A stretch of DNA of 64,000 bases from JAPSGB01 sp963775185 (GTDB taxonomy: Bacteria > Myxococcota_A > Polyangia > Polyangiales > Polyangiaceae): assembly GCA_963775185.1 (NCBI GenBank), contig CAVZIE010000046.1:124001-188000 (forward strand), read 5' to 3'. The position numbers and the translations under genes are program-made. Every line of letters begins with the position of its first letter. The stretch's first letter is position 1. Below the pieces are notes generated by a model that searched no databases, was not told the DNA's origin, and worked only from the letters and a program-made list of their open reading frames with translations. Shown in pieces: positions 1 to 9,052 of this stretch.

Positions 1-1
1 C

Positions 2-205
2 ATCGAGGCCGCGAAGCCGGTAGACGGCCCGAAACCGCGCGTACGCCATCACGCGGTGCGCGTCGCCGTGCAGTTGTCACCGGATCACGACGGCGCGTTC
101 CTCGCCTGGCCGCTCAAGGCCGGCGAGAGCCCACCGCCGAACGCGCACGAAGCGCTCTTCGTCGCCCTCGATCCGGAAGCCGATCTGTTCGTGTTCAAGG
201 GATAG
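2..205 (+). CDS. C-terminal fragment of an unknown protein
   Basis: An open frame enters from the left edge and ends at a TAG at 203-205, giving the last 67 residues of a protein (ending LFVFKG). Codon use matches the neighbours. The fragment has no signal, membrane segment or recognisable motif, and the family cannot be named. The gene begins outside the window. Confidence 0.55.
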   Translation: MEAAKPVDGPKPRVRHHAVRVAVQLSPDHDGAFLAWPLKAGESPPPNAHEALFVALDPEADLFVFKG

Positions 206-212
206 GTCGTGA

Positions 213-224
213 CGGCGCGGAACC
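213..224 (+). repeat. partial dispersed element
   Basis: The 12-bp half CGGCGCGGAACC, eight bases after the stop of the first gene. Probable remnant. Confidence 0.35.
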
Positions 225-270
225 GCGCGGCGCGCCTGGCCGCGCGGCGCGGAGATGCCATACTGGAGTC

Positions 271-696
271 GTGGGACGGGGGTTCGACGGTGCGAGACGG
301 ATCGCGCGTGCGAGACGCGGCGTCATGGCGGCCGGCCTCGCCGCGACCGCGCTCGGGGTGACGGCGTGTGGTGGGTTCGTCCAGATCGATCCCGGCGAAC
401 GACACAGCGCCCACGGCGTGCTGGGCTCGGCGCCGGACGCATCCACCGACGCCGCCGCCGAAGCCACGCCCGACCCGTGCAAGGACGTCTGGTGCACGCG
501 GCCGGCAAACTGCGTCGCGGGCGAGTGCGTCTGCTTCATCGGAGAAGCGTACTGCGACGACAAGTGCATCGACGTCACGCGCGATGCGATGAATTGCGGG
601 GCGTGCAAGCACGTGTGCCCGTGCGGTGAGTACTGCCACGACAGCGAGTGCAGGCCGCCGCAGATCACGTCGGGCGACGACGCCGCCGCACCGTGA
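271..696 (+). CDS. small Cys-rich lipoprotein
   Basis: This 141-residue protein starts at a GTG (271) with an Arg-rich n-region, then a short hydrophobic stretch ending in a lipobox-like VTAC at about residues 30-33, so it is probably lipidated and exported. An internal ATG at 325 is a possible alternative start, but it would remove most of the positive charge. The mature part has a spacer rich in Ala, Asp and Thr and then about a dozen cysteines in a tight C-terminal region (CKDVWC, CGACKHVCPCGEYC). This is the small Cys-knot-like style common in myxobacterial surface lipoproteins. No enzyme motif is visible and the function is unknown. It lies 86 bp before valS on the same strand. Confidence 0.7.
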   Translation: MGRGFDGARRIARARRGVMAAGLAATALGVTACGGFVQIDPGERHSAHGVLGSAPDASTDAAAEATPDPCKDVWCTRPANCVAGECVCFIGEAYCDDKCIDVTRDAMNCGACKHVCPCGEYCHDSECRPPQITSGDDAAAP

Positions 697-722
697 CCGG
701 TGCCGACCGCGCCGGGCCGCGG

Positions 723-742
723 GATTCCGCGCCGGACCGGCA
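723..742 (-). repeat. dispersed 20-bp element, copy in gap before valS
   Basis: One mismatch to the consensus (written in reverse orientation as GGTTCCGCGCCGGACCGGCA). It sits between the lipoprotein stop at 696 and the valS start at 783 and is identical to the copy at 5776. Confidence 0.8.
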
Positions 743-782
743 AGATCCAGAAGGCCTGGAAAAGTGCTAGCTTCCGGCCGCG

Positions 783-3659
783 ATGGACGAGCTGCCGAAG
801 GCTTACGAACCGAGAGAAGTCGAGCCGCGCTGGTACCAGTTCTGGCTGGATCACGGCGTATTTCGCGCGGGCCTGGAGCCCGACGACGATCGCGAGACGT
901 ACGTGATCCCGATGCCGCCGCCGAACGTGACGGGGTCGCTGCACATGGGCCACGCGCTCTACACGTTGCAGGACGTCTTGTGTCGCCACAAGCGCATGCA
1001 GGGGCTGAACGTGCTGTGGCAGCCCGGGATCGACCACGCAGGCATCGCGACGCAGACGGTCGTGGAGCGGCAGCTGCTGCGCGAGGGCAAGACGCGCCAC
1101 GACCTCGGACGCGAGGCGTTCATCGAGCGCGTCTGGAAGTGGAAGGAACAGAGCGGCGGACGCATCGCCGAACAGATGCGCGTGCTCGGCTTCAGCGCGG
1201 ACTGGGAACGCCTGAAGTTCACCATGGACGCGGACATGTCGCGCGCCGTGCGCGAGAGCTTCGTGAGGCTGTACGAGGAAGGCCTGATCTATCGCGACAC
1301 GCGCCTCATCAACTGGTGCAGCGACTGCCGCACGGCGCTGTCCGATCTCGAAGTGGAGAACGAGGAGGCGCAGGGCGAGCTGTACGAGTTCGCGTACAAG
1401 GCCTCCGACGGCAAGAGCGAGCTGGTGGTCGCCACCACGCGCCCGGAGACGATGTTGGGCGACACGGCCGTCGCCGTCCACCCGGACGATCCGCGCTACA
1501 AGCACTTGCACGGCAAGACGCTGAAGCATCCGTTCGTCGATCGCGAGATCCCGATCGTGACCGACGCGATCCTCGTCGACATGGAGTTCGGCACCGGCGC
1601 GGTGAAGGTCACGCCGGCGCACGACTTCAACGACTTCGCGACGGGCAAGCGCCACGACCTCGAAGAGATCAACATCCTGAACCTCGACGGCACGATCAAC
1701 GAGCACGGCGGCCGCTTCGCCGGCATGAGCGTGAAGGAAGCGCGCAAGGCCGTGAAGGCAGCGCTGGCCGAGGCCGGGCTCGAGCGCGGCGGCAAGCCGC
1801 ACACGCTCCAGCTGCCGCGCTGCCAGCGCTCGCGCACCGTGGTCGAGCCGATGATCTCGACCCAGTGGTTCGTGAAGACCGAGCCGCTGGCGAAGCCCGC
1901 GCTCGAAGCCGTGCGCGACGGCCGCACGAAGATCCTGCCCGAGGAGTGGGTGAAGACGTACGAGCACTGGCTCGTGAACATCCAGGACTGGTGCATCTCG
2001 CGCCAGCTGTGGTGGGGCCACCAGATCCCCGCGTACTTCTGCGCAGACGGCCACGTCACCGTCAGCCGCGAAACCCCGGGCGCGTGCGGCACGTGCCAGA
2101 AGACGGAGCTGACGCAGGACCCGGACGTACTCGACACGTGGTTTTCGAGCGCGCTCTGGCCGTTTTCCACGCTGGGCTGGCCCGACACGACCGAGCGAAG
2201 CGAGGGAGCGAGCGAAGCGAGCACGCCGGAGGCGGCGGGGGGAGCAGTTGCGAAGCAAGCTGCGGGGGGCCAAGGCCCCCCGACAAGAAACATCGCGCTG
2301 AAGCGCTTCTACCCGTCCAGCGACATGGAGACGGGCTACGACATCCTGTTCTTCTGGGTCGCGCGCATGATGATGATGGGGCTGCACTTCATGGGAGACG
2401 TGCCGTTCAAGCGCGTCCTGCTCCACGGCCTCATCGTCGACGAGACCGGCGACAAGATGAGCAAGGTGAAGGGCAACACCATCGACCCGCTCGACCTGAT
2501 CCACGGCGCGAGCTTCGACAGCGTGGTGGAGAAGGCCTTGCCCGGCGCGCCGCACAAGGAGGCGCTGGCGAAGTTCAAGAAGGCGTACCCGTCCGTCGCG
2601 CAGATGGGCACGGGCTTCCCGGCGTTCGGCGCGGACGCCCTGCGCATGACGCTCTGCAGCTACTCGCCGCAGGCCAAGCGCATCGCGCTCTCGCCCAAGC
2701 GTATCGAGGGGTACCGGAACTTCTGCAACAAGATCTACAACGCGGTGCGCTTCGCGCTACCCAACGTGGAAGGCGCGACCCTCGACGGCACGCCGCCCGC
2801 GCCGAAGCTGCTCGTCAACCGCTGGATCCTGTCGCGCCTCGCCGGCGCGGTGGAAAAGAGCACGCGCGGCATCGACGGCTTCCGCATGGACGACGGATCG
2901 AGCGCCCTGTACGGCTTCTTCTGGGACGAGCTCTGCGACTGGTTCCTGGAAGCGACAAAGCCGGTCTTCTCTGGTGGCAGCGACGCGGAAAAGGCCGAGA
3001 CGCGGCAGACGCTCGCGCACTGCATCGAGACGTCGCTCCGCGCCCTGCACCCGTACATGCCGTTCATCACCGAGGAGCTGTGGCAGAAAGTGCCGCGCCC
3101 CGCGGCGCGCCCGGCGTCGATCGCGCTCGCGCCCTACCCCACCGCCGCCGACGGCCGCAAGGACGAAGCGGCCGAGGCGCAGATGGGCGCGCTGATGCAG
3201 GCGATCAGCGCGGCGCGCGCCGTCCGCAGCGAGCACGGCATCTCGCCAGCCGCGCACGTGGCGCTGACGCTCCGGGCCCACGACGCCGCGCTGCGCGAGC
3301 TGCTCGCGCGCGAGCTTCGCACGATCGAGTTCCTGGGCCGCACCGATGGCGCTCCGGCCATCGAGGACGCGGGTGGCGAGCGACCCAAGGGCTTCGTGCT
3401 CTCCGTCGCCGGCGAGGTAGAGGTGCTGGTCGGCCTGCGTGGGCTCGTGTCCGCCGACGCCGAGAAGGACCGCATCGAGCGGGCCATCAAGAAGACGCAG
3501 AAGGACATCGACGTGATGGAGAAGCGTCTCGCAAATCCCAAGTTCGTCGAGAACGCGCCGCCCGAGGTCGTCGTGGAAGCGCGCGAGCAGCTCGCCGCGC
3601 TGAAGCGCCAGGTCGCACGACTGGAAGAGGCGCGCGGGCTGGTCGGCGAGCTCGACTAG
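783..3659 (+). CDS. valS: valine--tRNA ligase (ValRS)
   Basis: Cytosolic class I aminoacyl-tRNA synthetase that charges tRNA-Val with valine using ATP. Its 958 residues are close to the usual bacterial length. The HIGH signature appears as HMGH at residues 54-57 inside PPPNVTGSL, and the KMSKS loop appears as KMSKV at about 558-562. Between them lies the CP1 editing region (roughly 190-350), including GTGAVKVTPAHDFND. The anticodon-binding region is followed by a C-terminal coiled-coil arm (about 885-955, KDRIERAIKK onward), typical of ValRS. The start at 783 gives the standard MDELPKAYEP N-terminus. Oddity: residues about 470-504 are an extra low-complexity stretch encoded by a repeat-like insertion (see 2191-2296) between GWPDT and ALKRFYPSS, where ordinary ValRS proteins have only a few residues. 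The frame is kept, so the enzyme is probably active. Confidence 0.98.
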   Translation: MDELPKAYEPREVEPRWYQFWLDHGVFRAGLEPDDDRETYVIPMPPPNVTGSLHMGHALYTLQDVLCRHKRMQGLNVLWQPGIDHAGIATQTVVERQLLREGKTRHDLGREAFIERVWKWKEQSGGRIAEQMRVLGFSADWERLKFTMDADMSRAVRESFVRLYEEGLIYRDTRLINWCSDCRTALSDLEVENEEAQGELYEFAYKASDGKSELVVATTRPETMLGDTAVAVHPDDPRYKHLHGKTLKHPFVDREIPIVTDAILVDMEFGTGAVKVTPAHDFNDFATGKRHDLEEINILNLDGTINEHGGRFAGMSVKEARKAVKAALAEAGLERGGKPHTLQLPRCQRSRTVVEPMISTQWFVKTEPLAKPALEAVRDGRTKILPEEWVKTYEHWLVNIQDWCISRQLWWGHQIPAYFCADGHVTVSRETPGACGTCQKTELTQDPDVLDTWFSSALWPFSTLGWPDTTERSEGASEASTPEAAGGAVAKQAAGGQGPPTRNIALKRFYPSSDMETGYDILFFWVARMMMMGLHFMGDVPFKRVLLHGLIVDETGDKMSKVKGNTIDPLDLIHGASFDSVVEKALPGAPHKEALAKFKKAYPSVAQMGTGFPAFGADALRMTLCSYSPQAKRIALSPKRIEGYRNFCNKIYNAVRFALPNVEGATLDGTPPAPKLLVNRWILSRLAGAVEKSTRGIDGFRMDDGSSALYGFFWDELCDWFLEATKPVFSGGSDAEKAETRQTLAHCIETSLRALHPYMPFITEELWQKVPRPAARPASIALAPYPTAADGRKDEAAEAQMGALMQAISAARAVRSEHGISPAAHVALTLRAHDAALRELLARELRTIEFLGRTDGAPAIEDAGGERPKGFVLSVAGEVEVLVGLRGLVSADAEKDRIERAIKKTQKDIDVMEKRLANPKFVENAPPEVVVEAREQLAALKRQVARLEEARGLVGELD
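2191..2296. repeat. palindromic repeat-like insertion inside valS
   Basis: About 105 bp, a multiple of three, that does not look like ValRS coding sequence. It opens with repeated CGAGCGAAGCGAG units (2191-2222), continues with an imperfect hairpin around 2243-2263 (GCAGTTGC, GAA, GCAAGCTGC) and ends with a perfect 8-bp inverted repeat, GGGGGGCC at 2264-2271 and GGCCCCCC at 2274-2281 with an AA loop. This resembles intergenic palindromic elements that have entered a coding region in frame. The exact ends are inferred from where ValRS similarity stops and resumes. Confidence 0.6.
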
Positions 3660-3666
3660 CGGCGTA

Positions 3667-4398
3667 CTAGATCTCCACCGCCGCGTCGTCGCGAAAGCGC
3701 GGGTTCTCCTCGGCCACGGCGTAGCCGAAGGGATTGCACACCACCCGCGTCGCGCCGACCTTCGCGTCGATCGACGCGTGGGTGTGACCATGGATCCAGA
3801 GCGCGGGCTCGCGCTCGTGCACCAGCGGCTCGACATCGCACAGGAAGAACGGATTGAGCGGTCCGTCCTTGAACTGCGGCGCCACGCTGGCGCGCACGGG
3901 CAAGTGATGCGTGACCACGACGCATCCGGGGCGTAGCTCGCGCTCCAGAAACGCCAGCGCGCGCGCGTTGTCGTCGTAGACCCAGCTCTCGAAATCGCGG
4001 ATGACCTGGAAATCCGTCATCAGGGCCTTGTAGCGCGCAGCCTCGCCTGGGCGCGAAAACCACAGCGTCGCGCCGAGCACGCGCACGCCGCCGATCTCCG
4101 CCGTGTCGCAGTCGAGCCAGTGCAGGTCCGCGTGCCGCGCGCACGCCGTGCGCGTGAGCGTGTGAACTTCCTCGCGCGCGTGCCCGTAGAACTCGTGGTT
4201 GCCGTGCACGTACGCGATCGGGACGCCGGCGAAGCGCTCGCATAGTAGATCCAGTGCCGGCGGGATGCCTTCGCCGACAGCGATGTCGCCGGCGAGCACG
4301 ACCAGGTCGGCCGGAACGTCGGGCAACGACGCCAGGAACGAACGCCCGCCGTCGGCGTGGAATTCGAAGTGGAGATCCGAGAGGTAGCGGATGCGCAT
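3667..4398 (-). CDS. calcineurin-like metallophosphoesterase
   Basis: A 243-residue cytosolic phosphoesterase with the metallophosphatase motifs in order: SDLHFE (D-x-H, residues 7-12), AGDI, HGNHEF, a later HH pair (VVTHHLP) and GHTH near residue 205. Together these bind two metal ions. The substrate cannot be deduced; such proteins hydrolyse phosphomonoesters or diesters, including nucleotides. The chosen ATG at 4398 gives MRIRYLSDLHFE, which places the first motif at the very N-terminus as is usual. An upstream in-frame start at 4422 would add eight residues with no counterpart. It converges with valS, leaving seven bases between the two stop codons. Confidence 0.9.
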   Translation of the reverse strand: MRIRYLSDLHFEFHADGGRSFLASLPDVPADLVVLAGDIAVGEGIPPALDLLCERFAGVPIAYVHGNHEFYGHAREEVHTLTRTACARHADLHWLDCDTAEIGGVRVLGATLWFSRPGEAARYKALMTDFQVIRDFESWVYDDNARALAFLERELRPGCVVVTHHLPVRASVAPQFKDGPLNPFFLCDVEPLVHEREPALWIHGHTHASIDAKVGATRVVCNPFGYAVAEENPRFRDDAAVEI

Positions 4399-4515
4399 GC
4401 TCGCCCACCAGGATACACGCACCGGTCAAGGCGCGTTCGTGATGCAAGATCCCGGCGCCCGACCCCCTCCGCCGACGCGGCGTGGCCATGCTGACGGAGG
4501 TCAAGGTCCGCGTCC

Positions 4516-5724
4516 CTACGGGCACGACCCGGCAATCGTCGTGGCGCTCGCGGCAAAGCCGGCCTTGAACTTCCACGCGTCCGCGCAACCAGCCGCGCTG
4601 TCCGTCGCGGAGCACCAATCGCCCTGTGGCAACGCGCCGCCCTGGGCGGTCGCGCAGCGGCCATCCTGGCCCTTCCACTTGGCGACGTCGCCGCTGATCA
4701 ACACGCACAAGCTGTACCCCAGAGGCGCGATCATGACGTTGTCGGCTTCGGTGACGAGGATGTCGCCCTCGAGCGTGCCGCCGTTCTCGTACGCGAACTC
4801 GCCTTGGACTGGCAGACAGGAGTTCGAGGGTTGCAGTGCGTCGCCACGGAAGCCGCCAATGCACTCGCGATCCGCAGAGAGAGTGCCGGATATCCGGACG
4901 TGGCGCAGCGGCCACAGCATGTACTGGTCGAGCTTGTCCTCGAGGTACACCGGAAGGACCACGAGGGGCAGCGACGCGCTGAAGCTCCCGTCGCCCGCGA
5001 CGCTGGTGGACGCGGTCGTCGCGGCAACGGTCAAAGCGCCGTCGCTGAAGTTCTGGAAGCAAGCCGTGGGCGCCAACGCCACGGGCGGAGCGGCACCCAT
5101 CGTCAGCGTCTGGGCCGACGGCTTGATGTCGAGCAGCACGTTGAGCTGACCGTCACCATTCTGGAAGCACGAAGGCTCGGGTGGCGTCGCTTTCTTCGTG
5201 ACGATCGCGTCCTGGAAGAACGGCGCTGACAAGACTGCCGGCGACTGCATCTGGAGTTGACTGACGCGAAGCTGGACGTCGTCCGGCGCGTTCACGGCGG
5301 TGGCCAGACACGCCGCACCAGGTCCGCTCGCGCCCTGCGCGTAGCACGAAGGATCGGTCGGCCAGCAACCGCCGACGGCGCCGCTTCCGCCGCCACCCGT
5401 CGCGCCGCTTCCGCTTCCGCCCGTCGCGCCGCTTCCACTTCCGCCCGTCGCGCCGCTTCCACTTCCGCCCGTCGCGCCGCTTCCACTTCCGCCCGTCGCG
5501 CCGCTTCCACTTCCGCCCGTCGCGCCGCTTCCGCTTCCGCCCGTCGCGCCGCTTCCGCTTCCGCCCGTCGCGCCGCTTCCGCTTCCGCCCGCCGCGCCGC
5601 TTCCGCTTCCGCCCGCCGCGCCGCTTCCGCCGCCGCCACGCGGATCCGTGCTCTTGCCACCGCACGCGCCCACGACGACCCCGCAGGCGAGCGCGACGGC
5701 CCCCAGCCGTGCCAGCATCTTCAT
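4516..5724 (-). CDS. repeat-rich surface lipoprotein, unknown function
   Basis: A 402-residue lipoprotein. The ATG at 5724 is preceded by a GGAGG about eight bases away and gives MKMLARLGAV with a lipobox ending VVGAC. The mature N-terminus carries about ten copies of an eight-residue unit, GGSGSGAT, encoded by a 24-bp tandem repeat at about 5396-5635. The remaining 280 residues form a beta-rich domain with eight or more cysteines and no family I recognise. The linker is probably flexible and presents the C-terminal domain away from the membrane. The gene is divergent from the exporter operon that starts at 5903. An open frame continues upstream to 5904, but it has no signal peptide and contains the dispersed 20-bp element. 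Confidence 0.8.
   Translation of the reverse strand: MKMLARLGAVALACGVVVGACGGKSTDPRGGGGSGAAGGSGSGAAGGSGSGATGGSGSGATGGSGSGATGGSGSGATGGSGSGATGGSGSGATGGSGSGATGGSGSGATGGGGSGAVGGCWPTDPSCYAQGASGPGAACLATAVNAPDDVQLRVSQLQMQSPAVLSAPFFQDAIVTKKATPPEPSCFQNGDGQLNVLLDIKPSAQTLTMGAAPPVALAPTACFQNFSDGALTVAATTASTSVAGDGSFSASLPLVVLPVYLEDKLDQYMLWPLRHVRISGTLSADRECIGGFRGDALQPSNSCLPVQGEFAYENGGTLEGDILVTEADNVMIAPLGYSLCVLISGDVAKWKGQDGRCATAQGGALPQGDWCSATDSAAGCADAWKFKAGFAASATTIAGSCP
5396..5635 (-). repeat. 24-bp tandem repeat coding for a Gly-Ser linker
   Basis: About ten near-identical 24-bp units within the lipoprotein gene encode GGSGSGAT or GGSGSGAA. Differences between units are mainly single third-position changes. 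Copy number is likely to vary between strains. Confidence 0.85.
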
Positions 5725-5775
5725 CCCTCGTCCTCCGGATGCAGAGTGTCCGAAAGTCCCGGAGGCGCGAAGGGA

Positions 5776-5795
5776 GATTCCGCGCCGGACCGGCA
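5776..5795 (-). repeat. dispersed 20-bp element, copy in divergent promoter region
   Basis: GATTCCGCGCCGGACCGGCA, identical to the copy at 723. It lies between the divergent starts at 5724 and 5903, the only gene-free stretch available for both promoters. Confidence 0.8.
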
Positions 5796-5902
5796 ACCCC
5801 AACCTCGAGCCGGGGGGAAAGCGCAGTATTTTCGCCGGAGCGGCGAAATTTGTCGCGCACTTCGCGCGTGGCACGCGCGATGCAGCCACGACGGACGTTG
5901 CC

Positions 5903-7135
5903 ATGGCTGTTCAAGACGTCGGCGTCCATGCTGCGCCGCCACACCGCCCGCTCGGGGATCTGGTCGAGCGCGAGCGGCGACGGCACAGCCGCAAGCGACT
6001 GGTGTGGTGGCTGATCGTCGCGACGCTGCCGGTGATCGCCGCCGCGGCGTGGTTCGTGCTCCGGCCGAAGCCCGTGCCGCTGGCCGAGCGCTTCCGGTTG
6101 GAGGCCGCGAGCGTCGGTGACGTCGTGCGCGAGGTGCACGCGACGGGGCATCTCGAAGCGGTGACGACTGTGCAGGTGGGTTCCGAAACGTCGGGGCGGA
6201 TCGCGAGCGTGGAGGTCGACTACAACGACCAGGTCAAGGCCGGACAGGTGCTGGCTCGCTTCGACCCGGCGGTGCTGTCGGCGCAGGTCGCACAGGCCGG
6301 CGCGACGGTGGCGGCGGCCAGGGCGTCGCTCGCGCAAGCGAAGACGGACCGGGCCAAGGCGCTGCAGGACGAGCGCCGCGCGAAGCAGCTCGTGGCGGAG
6401 AACCTGGTATCGCAAGCGGACTACGAGAACGCGAAGGCCGCAGCGGACCTCGCGGCGCAGCGCGTGCAGGCCGCGCAGTCGCAGCTCGCGGCGCAACAAG
6501 CGGCGTACGCGCTAACCAAGACGAATCGCGATCGCGGGGTAATCCGCTCGCCCATCGACGGCATCGTCATCACGCGCAACGTCGACCCCGGGCAGACCGT
6601 GGCCTCCGTGTTCCAGACCCCGGTGCTGTTCACGGTCGCCGCCGACTTGAAGAAGATGCGCGTCATCGCCGCCGTGGACGAGGCCGACGTCGGCGAGGTG
6701 CGCGTCGGGCAGCGCGCGCTCTTCACCGTGACCGCATACGGCGACCGCACGTTCAAAGGCGTTGTCACGGAGGTGCGCAACTCGCCGGCGGTGGTGCAAG
6801 ACGTAATCACGTACGGCACCGTCATCGAGGTCGACAACTCCGCGCTGTTGCTCAAGCCGGGCATGACCGCGTCGGTGCGGATCGTGACGGCGTCGGCGAC
6901 GAACGCGCTTCGCGTGCCGAACGCGGCGCTCCACTTCACGCCGCCCGGCGAGGATCAGGGGACGAAGCCGGCGGTGTGGGTGATCCGGGACGGCGCCGTC
7001 AGCCGGGTCGACGTCGAGCCGAGCGTCGTCGGCGAGGAGCTCACCGAGATCGCGCGCGGGCCGCTTGCCGACGGCGCGCGCGTGATGACGGAGCTGACTC
7101 CCGCCGGGAAGAAGGCCTATGGCCTGGCCCGCTGA
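5903..7135 (+). CDS. MacA-type periplasmic adaptor (membrane fusion protein)
   Basis: A 410-residue adaptor subunit of a MacAB-like ABC exporter. It has a short cytosolic N-terminus (HSRKR), one membrane anchor (about residues 33-54), then the paired lipoyl/barrel-sandwich halves (GHLEAVTTVQVGSETSGRIASVEVDYNDQVKAGQVL and later GVIRSPIDGIVITRNVDPGQTVAS) flanking a long alpha-helical hairpin rich in Ala, Gln and Lys (about 125-215). A beta-barrel and membrane-proximal domain follow. The ATG at 5903 gives a membrane anchor at a normal distance from the N-terminus; longer in-frame starts would add unlikely sequence. The last 17 bases overlap the ATPase gene, which shows translational coupling. 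The substrate is unknown; related systems export peptides, antibiotics or lipoproteins. Confidence 0.93.
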   Translation: MAVQDVGVHAAPPHRPLGDLVERERRRHSRKRLVWWLIVATLPVIAAAAWFVLRPKPVPLAERFRLEAASVGDVVREVHATGHLEAVTTVQVGSETSGRIASVEVDYNDQVKAGQVLARFDPAVLSAQVAQAGATVAAARASLAQAKTDRAKALQDERRAKQLVAENLVSQADYENAKAAADLAAQRVQAAQSQLAAQQAAYALTKTNRDRGVIRSPIDGIVITRNVDPGQTVASVFQTPVLFTVAADLKKMRVIAAVDEADVGEVRVGQRALFTVTAYGDRTFKGVVTEVRNSPAVVQDVITYGTVIEVDNSALLLKPGMTASVRIVTASATNALRVPNAALHFTPPGEDQGTKPAVWVIRDGAVSRVDVEPSVVGEELTEIARGPLADGARVMTELTPAGKKAYGLAR

Positions 7136-7837
7136 ACGGCTCGCGCCCGCCGCGCTGCTCGAGCTGCGCGACGTGACGAAGGTTTATGGCGAGGGACAGG
7201 CCGCGTTCCACGCGCTCGACGGCGTGGATCTGCGAGTAGAAGCCCACGAGTTTCTGGCGATCACCGGGCCGTCGGGGTCGGGCAAATCCACGATGATGAG
7301 CATCCTGGGGCTACTCGAGCTGCCGACCGGCGGGCAGTACCTGATCGAAGGCGTCCCGGTGCAGGACCTGTCACAGGACGTGCTCGCGGCGCTGCGCAAC
7401 TCGCGCTTCGGCTTCGTGTTCCAGACCTTCAACCTGCTGCCGCGCACCAGCGCGCTGGAGAACGTCGCGCTACCCCTGGTGTACGCTGGCGTGAGCGCGC
7501 GCGAGCGCGACCGGCGCGCCACCGACGCGCTCGCGCTGGTCGGCCTGCGCGGACGCGAGGGCGCGCACCCGAACCAGCTGTCGGGCGGGCAGCAGCAGCG
7601 GGTCGCGATCGCCCGCGCCATCGTCAACCGGCCGGAGGTGATCCTCGCGGACGAGCCCACGGGAAACCTGGACTCGAAGATGGGCGCGGAGATCATGCAG
7701 TTCATCTCGGCACTGAACCGTGATCAGGGGATCACGGTCTTGATGGTCACCCACGATCCGGCGATCGCCGCGTACGCGCTCCGGCAGGTCGGCCTGCGCG
7801 ACGGCCAGATCGTACTGGACGAGCGGAGAGAGCCGTC

Positions 7838-7841
<4 letters not shown>
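7119..7841 (+). CDS. MacB/LolD-type ABC transporter ATPase
   Basis: A 240-residue nucleotide-binding subunit. It has Walker A GPSGSGKST (about residues 50-58), Q-loop FVFQTFNLLP, signature LSGGQQQRVAIARA, Walker B VILADEPTGNLDS and switch histidine in MVTHDP. The insertion of the LolD/MacB/FtsE family (ENVALPLVYAGV) is present. It starts inside the adaptor gene and ends in a GTGA overlap with the permease gene, so the three proteins should be made in fixed ratio. It powers the mechanotransmission cycle of the permease at 7838. Confidence 0.95.
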
Positions 7842-9049
<1,208 letters not shown>

Positions 9050-9052
9050 TTT

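Noticed and set aside
195..2555. Long open frame on the strand opposite valS
   Set aside because: It lies wholly across valS, has biased Arg/Ala/His-rich composition and no known motif; this is a GC-rich shadow frame.
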